A stretch of DNA of 64,000 nucleotides from Mycobacterium sp. OTB74 (GCF_029892685.1 NZ_JARXVD010000014.1:62001-126000); one strand, 5' to 3'. Counted from the first letter of the stretch, positions 8,957 to 17,847 are shown. Notes: generated by a model not told the origin, from the letters alone. Translations and numbers: made by a program.

Positions 8957-10105
8957 TCAGCGCGGCGCCCGGGTCCGATACCGGTCGCGGGCCTCCAGCG
9001 TGCGTTGCAGATCCGCCACCTGGGGGTCGACGAACTCGGTGCGGTAGTCGGAGTCACTGGCCGCGCGGGCGCTGAGGTACATGAACGTCAGGGCGCCCAG
9101 GAACAGCGTCATCTGAATCAGTGGCTCCGGGATCGGCAACGTCATGCCCAGCAGGGTGCCCATGGGTGACCCGGACGGTGCCCACTGTGCGAGTAGCTCC
9201 GGGCTCAGCAGAATCAGCCCGAACCCGAAGAAGATGGCCGCGGTTACCGCGGCGACCGTCAACAACTGCGCCACCTGTGACATCGCCAACACGAACACCA
9301 CGTTGGCACTTTCGGTGCGAGACAACGGGATTCGTCGGCCGGGGTCGGGCATCTGCTCGAAGGGAGTTCCGGTCAGGGGCGCGGGTCCCGTCGTGGACGA
9401 CTGCTGCGTGGTTGTGGTCAGGAGCGGGCGGACCCGGTCGATCGTCGTCGTCACGACGAATGTCACCGCGATCAGCGCCAGGAAATCCAGTGCGCACCAC
9501 AGTCGGGCGCGGCTGAGGGTGGCCGCCATGATCCAGGCGTAACCGTTGAAGAACACCAGCACGGTGAGCAGCATTATCGGCAGCACCCTGGCGAACAGGC
9601 GGCCCAGGTTGGACAGATTGTGCACCGTCACATCCAGTGCCCAGCCGAGTATCGATCCGATTCCGGATGCGGTGCACGCCAGGATGAGGGCGATGATCAC
9701 CCCGGCATAGATCAGATTCGGGCCGACTCGTGGGCTCGGCCCGCCTAATACCGCTCCTGTCACGCATACCGCGACGGCCACAAAGGCCGCTGCCGCGCGA
9801 TTGCGCCAGGACGAGATTCGTGACACCCCCCAGCCGATCAGCGACGCGACCGGTGCCACCAACACCAGCAGACCCAGGACGAACCATTCGGTACGGGTCG
9901 GCGCGCCGCCGATGTTGACGGTGTGTTTGCCGGTGATCGACGTCACCAGAATCGAGTTGGCCATGAACACGGCGAATGCCGCCAGCACGGGCGCCGAGCG
10001 CTGCCACAGCCGCCGTACCAGCGCCCCTGGACGTAGTACCGCCGGCAGGCCACGGCGCAGGAACCAGGTCTCTGCGGCGATCCGGTCGGTTACCGAGATG
10101 GTCAT
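8957..10105 (-). CDS. Integral membrane protein, Rv2113-like
   Basis: A 382-residue protein with about eight to nine hydrophobic helices, for example AAFAVFMANSILVT, VLGLLVLVAPVASLIGWG, LIYAGVIIALILACTASGIGSI and VLPIMLLTVLVFFNGYAWI. A proline/threonine-rich cytoplasmic or periplasmic loop sits at about residues 245-285. I recognise no catalytic motif. The location next to dop matches Rv2113 of M. tuberculosis. The start MTISVTDRIAAETW was chosen because earlier starts would run into dop; the two genes are divergent and share a 64-bp promoter region. Confidence 0.8.
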   Translation of the reverse strand: MTISVTDRIAAETWFLRRGLPAVLRPGALVRRLWQRSAPVLAAFAVFMANSILVTSITGKHTVNIGGAPTRTEWFVLGLLVLVAPVASLIGWGVSRISSWRNRAAAAFVAVAVCVTGAVLGGPSPRVGPNLIYAGVIIALILACTASGIGSILGWALDVTVHNLSNLGRLFARVLPIMLLTVLVFFNGYAWIMAATLSRARLWCALDFLALIAVTFVVTTTIDRVRPLLTTTTQQSSTTGPAPLTGTPFEQMPDPGRRIPLSRTESANVVFVLAMSQVAQLLTVAAVTAAIFFGFGLILLSPELLAQWAPSGSPMGTLLGMTLPIPEPLIQMTLFLGALTFMYLSARAASDSDYRTEFVDPQVADLQRTLEARDRYRTRAPR

Positions 10106-10169
10106 GGTGCTCAATCGTGCAACAGAAGTCGGACGGGGGCTTGAAAGCGATTCGTCTAGTCTGAGCGGC

Positions 10170-11678
10170 ATGCAACGGATCATCGGGACCGAGGTCGAAT
10201 ACGGCATCTCATCGCCGTCGGATCCGACCGCAAATCCGATCCTGACGTCGACTCAGGCGGTGCTGGCATATGCGGCGGCCAGCGGGATCCAGCGGGCCAA
10301 GCGCACGCGCTGGGACTACGAGGTCGAATCCCCGCTGCGCGACGCCCGTGGCTTTGACCTGAGCCGTTCCACTGGCCCCGCACCGATCGTGGACGCTGAC
10401 GAGATCGGCGCCGCCAACATGATCTTGACCAATGGCGCTCGGCTCTATGTCGACCATGCCCATCCGGAGTACTCGGCGCCCGAGGTCACCGATCCGATGG
10501 ATGCGGTGATCTGGGACAAAGCCGGCGAACGCGTCATGGAGGCCGCGGCTCGGCACGTGGCCAGCGTGCCCGGCGCGGCCAGGCTGCAGCTGTACAAGAA
10601 CAACGTCGACGGCAAGGGTGCGTCGTACGGTTCGCACGAGAACTACCTGATGAGCCGTCAGACCCCGTTCACCTCGGTGATCGCCGGGTTGACTCCGTTC
10701 TTCGTGTCGCGGCAGGTGGTCACCGGTTCCGGCCGGGTCGGTATCGGGCAATCCGGCGACGAGCCGGGCTTCCAGCTCACTCAGCGGGCCGACTACATCG
10801 AGGTCGAGGTCGGCCTGGAGACCACGCTCAAGCGCGGCATCATCAACACCCGGGACGAGCCGCACGCCGACGCCGACAAGTACCGGCGGCTGCACGTCAT
10901 CATCGGTGACGCCAACCTCTCGGAGACGTCGACCTACCTCAAGGTGGGCACCACTTCGCTGGTGCTCGACCTGATCGAGTTCGGTGCGGCCGAGGGCATC
11001 GAGCTGTCGGACCTGGCGCTGGCCCGCCCGGTGCACGCGGTGCACGTCATCAGCCGCGACCCGTCGCTGCGGGCCACTGTGGCGCTGGCCGATGGCCGCG
11101 AGCTGACCGGCCTTGCGCTGCAACGCATCTACCTGGACCGGGTGGCCAAGTTGCAGGAGCGCCGCGACCCGGACCCGCGGGCCAACCACGTCATCGAGAC
11201 CTGGGCACGGGTGCTGGATCTGCTCGAACGCGACCCGATGGAGTGCGCCGAGATCCTCGACTGGCCGGCCAAGCTGCGCCTGCTGGAGGGTTTCCGGCAG
11301 CGCGAGAACCTGAGCTGGAACGCGCCGCGGCTGCACCTTGTGGACCTGCAGTATTCCGACGTTCGGCTGGACAAAGGCCTGTACAACCGGCTGGTGGCGC
11401 GCGGTTCGATGCAGCGGTTGGTCACCGAGCAGGAGGTGCTCGACGCGGTACACAACCCGCCGACCGACACGCGGGCCTACTTCCGGGGTGAATGCCTGCG
11501 CCGGTTCGGTGCAGACATCGCCGCGGCCAGCTGGGACTCGGTGATTTTCGACCTCGGAGGCGAGTCGCTGGTGCGTATTCCCACCCTGGAGCCGCTGCGC
11601 GGCAGCAAAGCACACGTCGGTGCGTTGTTGGATTCAGTGGACAGCGCCGTGGAACTGGTGGAACAGCTCACGACGTAA
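10170..11678 (+). CDS. dop: Dop, deamidase/depupylase of Pup
   Basis: A 502-residue carboxylate-amine ligase-fold enzyme. It removes Pup from substrates and, where Pup ends in Gln, converts that residue to Glu. The N-terminal GTEVEYG supplies the Mg/ATP-binding glutamates (Glu8, Glu10). ARLYVDHAHPEYSAPE holds the catalytic Asp, and the Dop-specific loop is present around KRTRWDYEVESPLRDARGFD. The start MQRIIGTEVEYG matches all mycobacterial Dop proteins. It lies 74 bp upstream of pup. Because the Pup of this strain ends in Glu, the deamidase activity should be dispensable here, leaving depupylation as the likely role. Confidence 0.97.
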   Translation: MQRIIGTEVEYGISSPSDPTANPILTSTQAVLAYAAASGIQRAKRTRWDYEVESPLRDARGFDLSRSTGPAPIVDADEIGAANMILTNGARLYVDHAHPEYSAPEVTDPMDAVIWDKAGERVMEAAARHVASVPGAARLQLYKNNVDGKGASYGSHENYLMSRQTPFTSVIAGLTPFFVSRQVVTGSGRVGIGQSGDEPGFQLTQRADYIEVEVGLETTLKRGIINTRDEPHADADKYRRLHVIIGDANLSETSTYLKVGTTSLVLDLIEFGAAEGIELSDLALARPVHAVHVISRDPSLRATVALADGRELTGLALQRIYLDRVAKLQERRDPDPRANHVIETWARVLDLLERDPMECAEILDWPAKLRLLEGFRQRENLSWNAPRLHLVDLQYSDVRLDKGLYNRLVARGSMQRLVTEQEVLDAVHNPPTDTRAYFRGECLRRFGADIAAASWDSVIFDLGGESLVRIPTLEPLRGSKAHVGALLDSVDSAVELVEQLTT

Positions 11679-11752
11679 CTGCTTGGCATACCGGGCAAGA
11701 CGGGTGCCGACCGGTAGTGTGAGGTAACGCAATCGAGCAGTAGGAGGCGGCG

Positions 11753-11947
11753 ATGGCTCAGGAACAGACCAAGCGTGGCGGTGGTGGCGGCGAGGACGAC
11801 GACCAGTCGGGCCCGTCTGCCGCGGGCCAGGAGCGTCGAGAGAAGCTGGCCGAGGACACTGACGACCTGCTCGATGAGATCGACGACGTGCTTGAGGAGA
11901 ACGCCGAGGACTTCGTGCGGGCTTATGTCCAAAAGGGTGGGGAATGA
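11753..11947 (+). CDS. pup: Pup, prokaryotic ubiquitin-like protein (Gly-Gly-Glu end)
   Basis: A 64-residue, largely disordered protein tag with a TAGGAGG ribosome-binding site just before the ATG. The lysine-poor N-terminus MAQEQTKRGGGGG is the segment that starts threading into Mpa. ERREKLAEDTDDLLDEIDDVLEEN forms the helix that pairs with Mpa coiled coils. The last codons read GGT GGG GAA, so the protein ends Gly-Gly-Glu. Mycobacterial Pup is normally Gly-Gly-Gln and needs Dop deamidation; this version is ligation-ready. The stop overlaps the prcB start (ATGA), showing translational coupling to the proteasome beta subunit. Confidence 0.97.
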   Translation: MAQEQTKRGGGGGEDDDQSGPSAAGQERREKLAEDTDDLLDEIDDVLEENAEDFVRAYVQKGGE

Positions 11948-12831
11948 CGGCCCGGTACAGCCGCTTACCCGCTGGGCCCCAATTCGCCGATCGTTTAGAT
12001 GTCACCTCACCGCAGCTGAGTCTGTCGTCGTTCTCGGAGTTTCTGAGCCGACAGGCACCACACCTGCTGCCGTCGGTGAGTGACGTGACCGCGGACGTGA
12101 GGAGCAATGGGGTTTCAGCGGGCGGTTCGGACTTGCCCCATGGCACCACGATCGTCGCGTTGAAGTTCCCCGGTGGCGTGTTGATCGCGGGGGACCGGCG
12201 GGCCACCCAAGGCAACATGATCGCCAGCCGTGACGTGCAGAAGGTGCATATCGCCGACGACTACACCGCCACCGGCATCGCCGGCACGGCGGCCATCGCG
12301 GTGGAATTCGCCCGGTTGTACGCCGTAGAACTCGAGCACTACGAGAAGCTCGAAGGCGTACCGCTGACCTTCCGGGGCAAAGTCAACCGGTTGGCCATCA
12401 TGGTTCGCGGCAATCTCGGTGCTGCGCTGCAGGGCTTTGTCGCGTTGCCGCTGCTGGTGGGCTATGACCTCGATGATTCTGATCCAGGCAATGCCGGTCG
12501 TATCGTCTCGTTCGACGCTGCCGGCGGCTGGAATATCGAGGACGAGGGTTACCAGTCGGTGGGCTCGGGTTCGTTGTTCGCCAAGTCGTCCATCAAGAAG
12601 CTGTATTCCCAAGTGACCGATGCGGATTCAGCCTTGAAGGTCGCCATCGAGGCGCTCTACGACGCTGCTGATGACGATTCGGCGACTGGCGGACCGGACC
12701 TGACGCGTGGCATCTACCCGACCGCGGCGCTGATAGGTGCCGACGGCGCCGAAGAAGTCACAGAGGAGCGGATCGCCGCGCTGGCCCGCGAGGTCATCGC
12801 CAAGCGGACGCGCGCTGGAGGCAACGCCTGA
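11944..12831 (+). CDS. prcB: 20S proteasome beta subunit PrcB
   Basis: A 295-residue precursor of the catalytic subunit. The propeptide is residues 1-67. Self-cleavage after Gly67 (LPHG/TTIVALKFPGG) exposes Thr68 as the N-terminal nucleophile. GDRRATQGN and the lysine equivalent to Lys33 region follow, and IVSFDAAGGW and GSGSLFAKSS are typical beta-type stretches. Fourteen copies form the inner rings of the proteasome. The propeptide is about ten residues longer than in M. tuberculosis. The gene overlaps pup by 4 nt and prcA by 1 nt, so the three are one operon. Confidence 0.98.
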   Translation: MTARYSRLPAGPQFADRLDVTSPQLSLSSFSEFLSRQAPHLLPSVSDVTADVRSNGVSAGGSDLPHGTTIVALKFPGGVLIAGDRRATQGNMIASRDVQKVHIADDYTATGIAGTAAIAVEFARLYAVELEHYEKLEGVPLTFRGKVNRLAIMVRGNLGAALQGFVALPLLVGYDLDDSDPGNAGRIVSFDAAGGWNIEDEGYQSVGSGSLFAKSSIKKLYSQVTDADSALKVAIEALYDAADDDSATGGPDLTRGIYPTAALIGADGAEEVTEERIAALAREVIAKRTRAGGNA

Positions 12832-13595
12832 TGAGCTTTCCGTATTTCATCTCGCCCGAACAGGCGATGCGTGAGCGTTCCGAGCTTGCGCGCAAAGGCA
12901 TTTCGCGTGGCCGCAGTGTGGTGGCGCTGGCCTATGCAGGTGGCGTGCTGTTCGTCGCGGAGAACCCGTCGCGGTCGTTGCAAAAGGTCAGCGAGCTCTA
13001 CGACCGGGTGGGTTTCGCCGCGGTCGGGCGGTTCAACGAGTTCGACAACTTGCGTCGCGGCGGTATCCAGTTCGCTGACACCCGCGGTTACGCCTACGAC
13101 CGTCGTGACGTCACGGGTCGGCAACTGGCCAACGTGTACGCCCAGACTCTTGGCACCATCTTCACCGAGCAGGCCAAGCCGTACGAGGTCGAGTTGTGCG
13201 TGGCCGAGGTGGCCCATTACGGCGAGACCAAAGCCCCTGAGCTGTACCGGATCACGTACGACGGGTCCATCGCCGACGAGCCGCATTTCGTGGTGATGGG
13301 CGGCACCACCGAGCCCATCGCCACGGCGCTCAACGATTCCTACACCGAGAACGCCAGTTTGGCCGACGCGGTGAAGATCGCTGTCGATGCGCTGCATGCG
13401 GGTGCCGGAGAAGATCGCGTACTTGGGGTATCGAGCCTGGAGGTCGCGGTCCTGGACGCCAAGCGCCCACGCCGGGCGTTCCGCCGGATCACCGGTGCGG
13501 CACTGAATGCGTTGCTGCCCAAGGCGGATGCGAACCCGGCCGAAGCTGATGCCGAAGGCGAAGCCGAAGCCGAAGCCGAAGGCGAAGCCGAATAG
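12831..13595 (+). CDS. prcA: 20S proteasome alpha subunit PrcA
   Basis: A 254-residue alpha-ring subunit that gates the proteasome and receives the Mpa C-terminus. The N-terminal MSFPYFISPEQAMRERSELA is the gate-forming signature. GGIQFADTRGYAYDRRDVTGRQLAN and EVAHYGETKAPELYRITYDGS are conserved. The start overlaps the prcB stop by one base (TGATG). The C-terminal 20 or so residues are an unusual Glu/Ala run encoded by GCCGAA-type hexamer repeats (13551-13592), replacing the Ser/Gly/Asp tail of M. tuberculosis PrcA. The tail should lie on the outside of the barrel. Confidence 0.98.
   Translation: MSFPYFISPEQAMRERSELARKGISRGRSVVALAYAGGVLFVAENPSRSLQKVSELYDRVGFAAVGRFNEFDNLRRGGIQFADTRGYAYDRRDVTGRQLANVYAQTLGTIFTEQAKPYEVELCVAEVAHYGETKAPELYRITYDGSIADEPHFVVMGGTTEPIATALNDSYTENASLADAVKIAVDALHAGAGEDRVLGVSSLEVAVLDAKRPRRAFRRITGAALNALLPKADANPAEADAEGEAEAEAEGEAE
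13551..13592 (+). repeat. GAAGCC/GAAGGC hexamer repeat at the prcA 3' end
   Basis: Seven tandem hexamers alternating GCCGAA and GGCGAA encode a Glu-Ala/Glu-Gly run at the extreme C-terminus of PrcA. Such a pure run can change in copy number by slippage, altering tail length without frame loss. Confidence 0.75.
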
Positions 13596-13624
13596 CTCCG
13601 CTATCGGGTCGGTGTCGGTTCTGC

Positions 13625-14704
13625 TCACTCCAGTCGTGCTCCGGTGCTGCCGAAGAAGCGCAGGTGCTCGGGCTTGGCGACGAGTCGTACCCGGCTTCCG
13701 CGCGCCGGCGGGTCGTGAGCATCGGTACGTGCCGTGACGGTATGGCCGGCGGTGCCGTCCATACCATCTGCGGTGATCCGGCCGTGTAGGTAAGCGTCAG
13801 CGCCGAGATCCTCGACGACGTCGACTTCGACCTCGGTCCCACTGTCCGAGCCCAGCTCGAAGTGTTCGGGCCGGATGCCGACCACCACGTCGGGTCCGGC
13901 ATCAGCAATCGCTCTTGGCAGCTGGATCATCCAGTCGCCCAGTGCAACTGAGTCGCCGCGAACCGACAGCGCGAACAGGTTCATCGGTGGTGCCCCGAGA
14001 AAGCCGGCGACGAAGGTGTTGGTCGGATTGCGGTACAGCTCGCGCGGCGGCGCGCACTGTTGCAGCACCCCGTCGCGTAGTACGGCGACCCGGTCGCCCA
14101 TGGTCATCGCCTCGACCTGATCGTGCGTCACGTACAGCGTGGTGGTACCCAATCTCCTCTGTAGCGCGGCGATTTGGTTACGGGTCTGCACCCGCAGGCC
14201 CGCGTCGAGGTTAGACAACGGCTCATCCATGAGGAACACCTGCGGATGGCGCACGATGGCCCGTCCCATCGCCACTCGCTGGCGCTGGCCACCGGACAGG
14301 TCCTTGGGCTTGCGATTCAGATACGGCTCGAGGTCCAGCATGCGGGCCGCATCCAGCACCCGCTCGGCGATCTCGGCTTTGGGGTGCCGCGCGATCTTGA
14401 GGGCAAACCCCATGTTCTGCGCCACCGTCATATGCGGGTACAGCGCGTAGTTCTGGAAAACCATGGCGATATCGCGGTCTTTCGGATCGGTGTCCGTGAC
14501 GTCGGCACCACCGATCCGGATGCGTCCGGAATCCACGCTCTCGAGGCCCGCCAGCATCCGCAGCGAGGTCGACTTGCCACAACCGGACGGTCCGACCAGA
14601 ACCAGGAACTCGCCGTCGCCGACAGCCAGATCCAGCTGGTCCACCGCCGGCCGGTCAGTCCCGGGGAAGCACCGGGTCACCTTGTCGAAATCCACTGTGG
14701 CCAT
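13625..14704 (-). CDS. Sugar ABC transporter ATP-binding protein (UgpC/MsmK-like)
   Basis: A 359-residue ATPase of the CUT1 class. Walker A is GPSGCGKST at about 38-46, the signature LSGGQRQRVAMGRAIV and Walker B VFLMDEPLSNLD follow, then the H-loop VTHDQVEAMT. Residues from about 240 form the C-terminal regulatory OB domain (GIRPEHFELG). It is the last gene of a four-gene operon (binding protein, two permeases, ATPase) on the minus strand and converges on prcA with 29 bp between. The arrangement and sizes match M. tuberculosis Rv2041c-Rv2038c. Substrate unknown, presumably a sugar or polyol. Confidence 0.93.
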   Translation of the reverse strand: MATVDFDKVTRCFPGTDRPAVDQLDLAVGDGEFLVLVGPSGCGKSTSLRMLAGLESVDSGRIRIGGADVTDTDPKDRDIAMVFQNYALYPHMTVAQNMGFALKIARHPKAEIAERVLDAARMLDLEPYLNRKPKDLSGGQRQRVAMGRAIVRHPQVFLMDEPLSNLDAGLRVQTRNQIAALQRRLGTTTLYVTHDQVEAMTMGDRVAVLRDGVLQQCAPPRELYRNPTNTFVAGFLGAPPMNLFALSVRGDSVALGDWMIQLPRAIADAGPDVVVGIRPEHFELGSDSGTEVEVDVVEDLGADAYLHGRITADGMDGTAGHTVTARTDAHDPPARGSRVRLVAKPEHLRFFGSTGARLE

Positions 14705-14707
14705 TGG

Positions 14708-15568
14708 TCACTGCCCGCCCAGACCGGTCATTGCGACACCGCGGATGAACGAGCGCTGCGCCACCGCGTACAGGGCGATCAATGGCAGCAGGATCAGGAT
14801 GGAGGCCGCCATCAGCACCGGCCACCGCGAAACATGCTGTCCCTGAGTCCAAACCAGGCCCAGCGTCAACGTGGCGATTTCAGGCCGCTGGATCATCACC
14901 AGCGGCCAGAGAAAGTCATTCCAGACGTTCACCCATGTCAACACCCCCAACACCATGAGCGCAGGCTTGGTGTGCGGCAACAGTATCCGCCAATAGATCT
15001 GCCAGGGCGAGCAGCCGTCGAGCACGGCGGCCTCCTCGAGGTCGGTGGGCAGGGTCCGGAAGAACTGTCGCATGAGATAGGTGCCGAATGCGGAACCGAA
15101 CAGCCCTGGCACGATCATCGCCCAAGGGGTGTCGGTCCAGCCGAGGACGCGCATGATGATGAACTGCGGAATGACCGTGACAGTCAGCGGCACCATCAGG
15201 GTCGCCAGGTACAGCACAAACATGGTGTCGCGACCACGGAAAGGCAAGCGGGCAAACGCATAACCCGCCAGCGAACAGAAGAACACCTGCCCGGCCGTCA
15301 CGCAACCGGCATACAGCACGGTATTGGCGAACATCCGCCAGAACGGCATCAGGGTGAACACCTCGGCGTAGTTGGACCACTGCGGTTGCGCCGGAAGCAG
15401 TTTGGGTTCACTGACCTCGGCCGGCGTCTTCAACGATCCGGACAGCGCCCACAGCACCGGAAACATTGCGCACCATGCCATGGCGATCAGCAGCGTGTAT
15501 ATCAGCGCGGCACGGAGCATCCCGCGTCGGATGATCCGCTGCTTCCGCGGTGCGAATTGGGACATCAC
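14708..15568 (-). CDS. Sugar ABC transporter permease (second, UgpE/MalG-like)
   Basis: A 286-residue inner-membrane permease with six predicted helices. The EAA loop, contacting the ATPase, reads EEAAVLDGCSPWQIYWRILLPHTKPAL at about 187-213. The protein starts 4 bp upstream of the ATPase gene on the transcript and its ATG overlaps the stop of the first permease gene by 4 nt, so the operon is translationally coupled. It belongs to the CUT1 carbohydrate uptake family. Confidence 0.92.
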   Translation of the reverse strand: MMSQFAPRKQRIIRRGMLRAALIYTLLIAMAWCAMFPVLWALSGSLKTPAEVSEPKLLPAQPQWSNYAEVFTLMPFWRMFANTVLYAGCVTAGQVFFCSLAGYAFARLPFRGRDTMFVLYLATLMVPLTVTVIPQFIIMRVLGWTDTPWAMIVPGLFGSAFGTYLMRQFFRTLPTDLEEAAVLDGCSPWQIYWRILLPHTKPALMVLGVLTWVNVWNDFLWPLVMIQRPEIATLTLGLVWTQGQHVSRWPVLMAASILILLPLIALYAVAQRSFIRGVAMTGLGGQ

Positions 15569-16458
15569 GATTCGGCCCGCCGGGAGCGACGCAGTTGCAA
15601 CACGGTCAGCACCAGCAAGATGGCGAACATCACCCAGGCCAGGGCACAGGCATAACCGAATTCACTGAACGCGAACGCATGCTGGAACAGCATGATGCCC
15701 AGTACGTAGGTGGCCGACTCCGGCCCGCCGTTGCCACCGGTCAACACGTAGACCTGATCAAAGGCCTGGAATGCGTTGATGATCGAGATGATCACCACGA
15801 AGGACAGTGCGCTGCGGATCATCGGAAGGGTGATCGAGAAGAAGCGCCGGAGTTCACCGGCGCCGTCGATTCTGGCGGCTTCGTAAAGGGTTTCGGGGAT
15901 GCCTTGCATCGCGGCCAGCAAGATGACCGTCGCGAACGGAACGCTCTTCCAGACGCTGACCAGGCACAGCGAGACCATCGCCCAGTGCGGGTCGACCAGC
16001 CAGGGGACCGGGCCCAGCCCGAACCAGCCCAGCATGATGTTGAGCAGCCCGTTGTTGGTGTTGAAGACGAATTGCCACACCACCGACATCACCACTGCCG
16101 AGACCGCCAGCGGCAGGAAGATGATGGTCCGGAAGATATTGATGCCCTTAAGCTTTCGGTTCAGCAGGGCCGCCACTGCCAGGCTGATCACCAGCGTGGG
16201 CAGCACGGAACCGATGGTGAAAACCACAGTGTTGCGTAGCGCGATGCCGAAGAGTGGGTCTGCGGTGAACAGGTGGTGGTAGTTGGCCGTCCCCACGAAT
16301 TTCGCTGGGCTGAACAGATCCCACCGCTGACCGCTCATATACAGCGAGAAACCGAGCGGAAACAGCATGAACACCACCAGTGCGGCCAAATTCGGTACGA
16401 CGAAAGCGCGCCCGGCACGGGCTCTAGCCCGTTCTGCGGCGGACAGGCGATTACTCAT
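15565..16458 (-). CDS. Sugar ABC transporter permease (first, UgpA/MalF-like)
   Basis: A 297-residue permease with six predicted helices, beginning MSNRLSAAERARARAGR. The EAA motif is YEAARIDGAGELRRFFSITLPMIRSALSF. The protein pairs with the product of 14708-15568 to form the membrane channel. The ATG is embedded in a dispersed repeat (16453-16481) shared with the RecB-like gene start. Sixty-three bp separate it from the binding-protein stop. Confidence 0.92.
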   Translation of the reverse strand: MSNRLSAAERARARAGRAFVVPNLAALVVFMLFPLGFSLYMSGQRWDLFSPAKFVGTANYHHLFTADPLFGIALRNTVVFTIGSVLPTLVISLAVAALLNRKLKGINIFRTIIFLPLAVSAVVMSVVWQFVFNTNNGLLNIMLGWFGLGPVPWLVDPHWAMVSLCLVSVWKSVPFATVILLAAMQGIPETLYEAARIDGAGELRRFFSITLPMIRSALSFVVIISIINAFQAFDQVYVLTGGNGGPESATYVLGIMLFQHAFAFSEFGYACALAWVMFAILLVLTVLQLRRSRRAES

Positions 16459-16520
16459 GCGCGATCCGCTTCGCTTCTCGCTGACCAGTCATGCGCCGTG
16501 CGCTGCGCTTCTCGCCGAAA
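16453..16520 (-). repeat. Start-codon-associated dispersed repeat, copies 2 and 3 (tandem)
   Basis: The gap between the binding-protein stop and the permease ATG is filled by two degenerate copies. On the minus strand the proximal copy reads GCGAGAAGCGAAGCGGATCG then CGCATGAG and contains the permease start. The distal copy (16489-16520) reads GGCGAGAAGCGCAGCGCACG then GCGCATGAC. A similar copy carries the start of the RecB-like gene at 4465. Confidence 0.5.
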
Positions 16521-16521
16521 G

Positions 16522-17847
16522 TCATGCGCCGCCCGCCAATATCGCGTCGACCTGTCCGGATAACCTGGTTTTCAGTGACGTTGCAGGTTGGGTGCCACGC
16601 AATACCGGACCGAAACTCCGGTCCATCAACGCGTCGATCTTGTTCCAGCACGGGGTGATCGGCAGGTACCCAGAGCGCGCCGGCCCGCCGGTCAGCACGG
16701 CGAGGTTGCGAATCCGCTTGTGTGCAAGCGCAAACCCGGCTGATTTGAGGGCCGGGTTGAGCGCCGGCACGAATAGTCCGGTGTCGGCGATCAGGGCCTG
16801 GCCGACGGGACCGGTCGCAAACTTGATGAACTCCCAGGCCTGGTCCTTGTGCCGACTGGCGGCCGCGATGGCCAAGCCGGTGGTGCCGATGTTGGAACAA
16901 GCGTGGGTGCCGCGGGGGCCGACCGGCAATGCAGTGACATCGAAATCGAGCCCGTCGGACCGGGCGAAGCTCTGAAAACGCCAATGTCCGGCCAGCGCCA
17001 TCGCTGCTTTGCCCGCTGCGAACAGATCCATCGTGGACATCGACTGCGCGTCGATCGCGGTGGGCGAAACCCGGTGTCTGGCAGCTAGATCGGCGTAGAA
17101 TTGCACACCTTCGAGGAACGCGTCGTCGTTGAAGTTCAGATGGGTCGGGTTGGTCCGTGGCACGCACCACTGCGCGCCATTGTTCATGGCGAACAGGCCG
17201 GCCGAGTAGGTGGGCACCCAGGTTTCGACGAATCCCCACTGGCTGACTTTGCCCGCCCGATCGCGCTTGGTCAAAGCCTTTGCTGCATCGAGGAATTCGG
17301 TGAAACTCCAGGGCTGTTCCCAGCTGGCCGGTGGTGGTCGCACGCCGGCCCCGGCGAACAATGCCCGGTTGTAGAACAGGAAATTCCCAGACCATTGCTC
17401 GGGGAATGCGTACTGCCCGCCCTTGAAAGCGAAGGTGTCGTACAGCGACGGGATGCTGTCGGCCTTCAGTTGACTGGCGAAATCGGGGTCCTTCGCGGCC
17501 AGCGTGTTGAGATCCAGCAGCACACCGCGGTCGGCCAGCGACGCATAGGTCAATTCCCACGCCATCAGCACATCGGGGCACCGGCCACCGGCGCAGAACG
17601 TCGACATCTGCTGCACTGGGTCCGGGCCGGACAGCACGATTCGGACCGGGATGTCTGGGTGGAGGCGGCCGAATTCTGCGATGACCCGCCTGCGGGCGTC
17701 TGCTTCCTCCGGATTGGCGGCAAAGAAGAAGGTCAGTGTGTGTTCGTCGGGGTTGCCACACGCCGAACCCCACGGCGCCAACGCTGCTGCGCCGAGCACT
17801 CCGGCACCGCGCAGCAGCGTGCGGCGATCAAACAGGTTTTCGTACAT
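16522..17847 (-). CDS. Sugar ABC transporter solute-binding protein (Tat/lipoprotein signal)
   Basis: A 441-residue extracellular binding protein of the family-1 type. The N-terminus MYENLFDRRTLLRGAGVLGA has twin arginines (8-9) in a Tat-like RRxLLR motif, and GSAC at 27-30 looks like a lipobox, so Tat export followed by lipidation of Cys30 is likely. The mature part has LTFFFAANPEEADARRRVIAEF and later the typical family-1 segment FAAGKAAMALAGHWRF. It delivers the solute to the two permeases encoded downstream. The start was chosen by the signal peptide and by size agreement with Rv2041c (about 440 residues). Ligand unknown. Confidence 0.92.
   Translation of the reverse strand: MYENLFDRRTLLRGAGVLGAAALAPWGSACGNPDEHTLTFFFAANPEEADARRRVIAEFGRLHPDIPVRIVLSGPDPVQQMSTFCAGGRCPDVLMAWELTYASLADRGVLLDLNTLAAKDPDFASQLKADSIPSLYDTFAFKGGQYAFPEQWSGNFLFYNRALFAGAGVRPPPASWEQPWSFTEFLDAAKALTKRDRAGKVSQWGFVETWVPTYSAGLFAMNNGAQWCVPRTNPTHLNFNDDAFLEGVQFYADLAARHRVSPTAIDAQSMSTMDLFAAGKAAMALAGHWRFQSFARSDGLDFDVTALPVGPRGTHACSNIGTTGLAIAAASRHKDQAWEFIKFATGPVGQALIADTGLFVPALNPALKSAGFALAHKRIRNLAVLTGGPARSGYLPITPCWNKIDALMDRSFGPVLRGTQPATSLKTRLSGQVDAILAGGA

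Noticed and set aside
14174..15655. A 493-codon plus-strand open frame across the ABC transporter genes
   Set aside because: Opposite well-recognised ATPase and permease genes; the product is His/Gln/Arg-rich with no domain.
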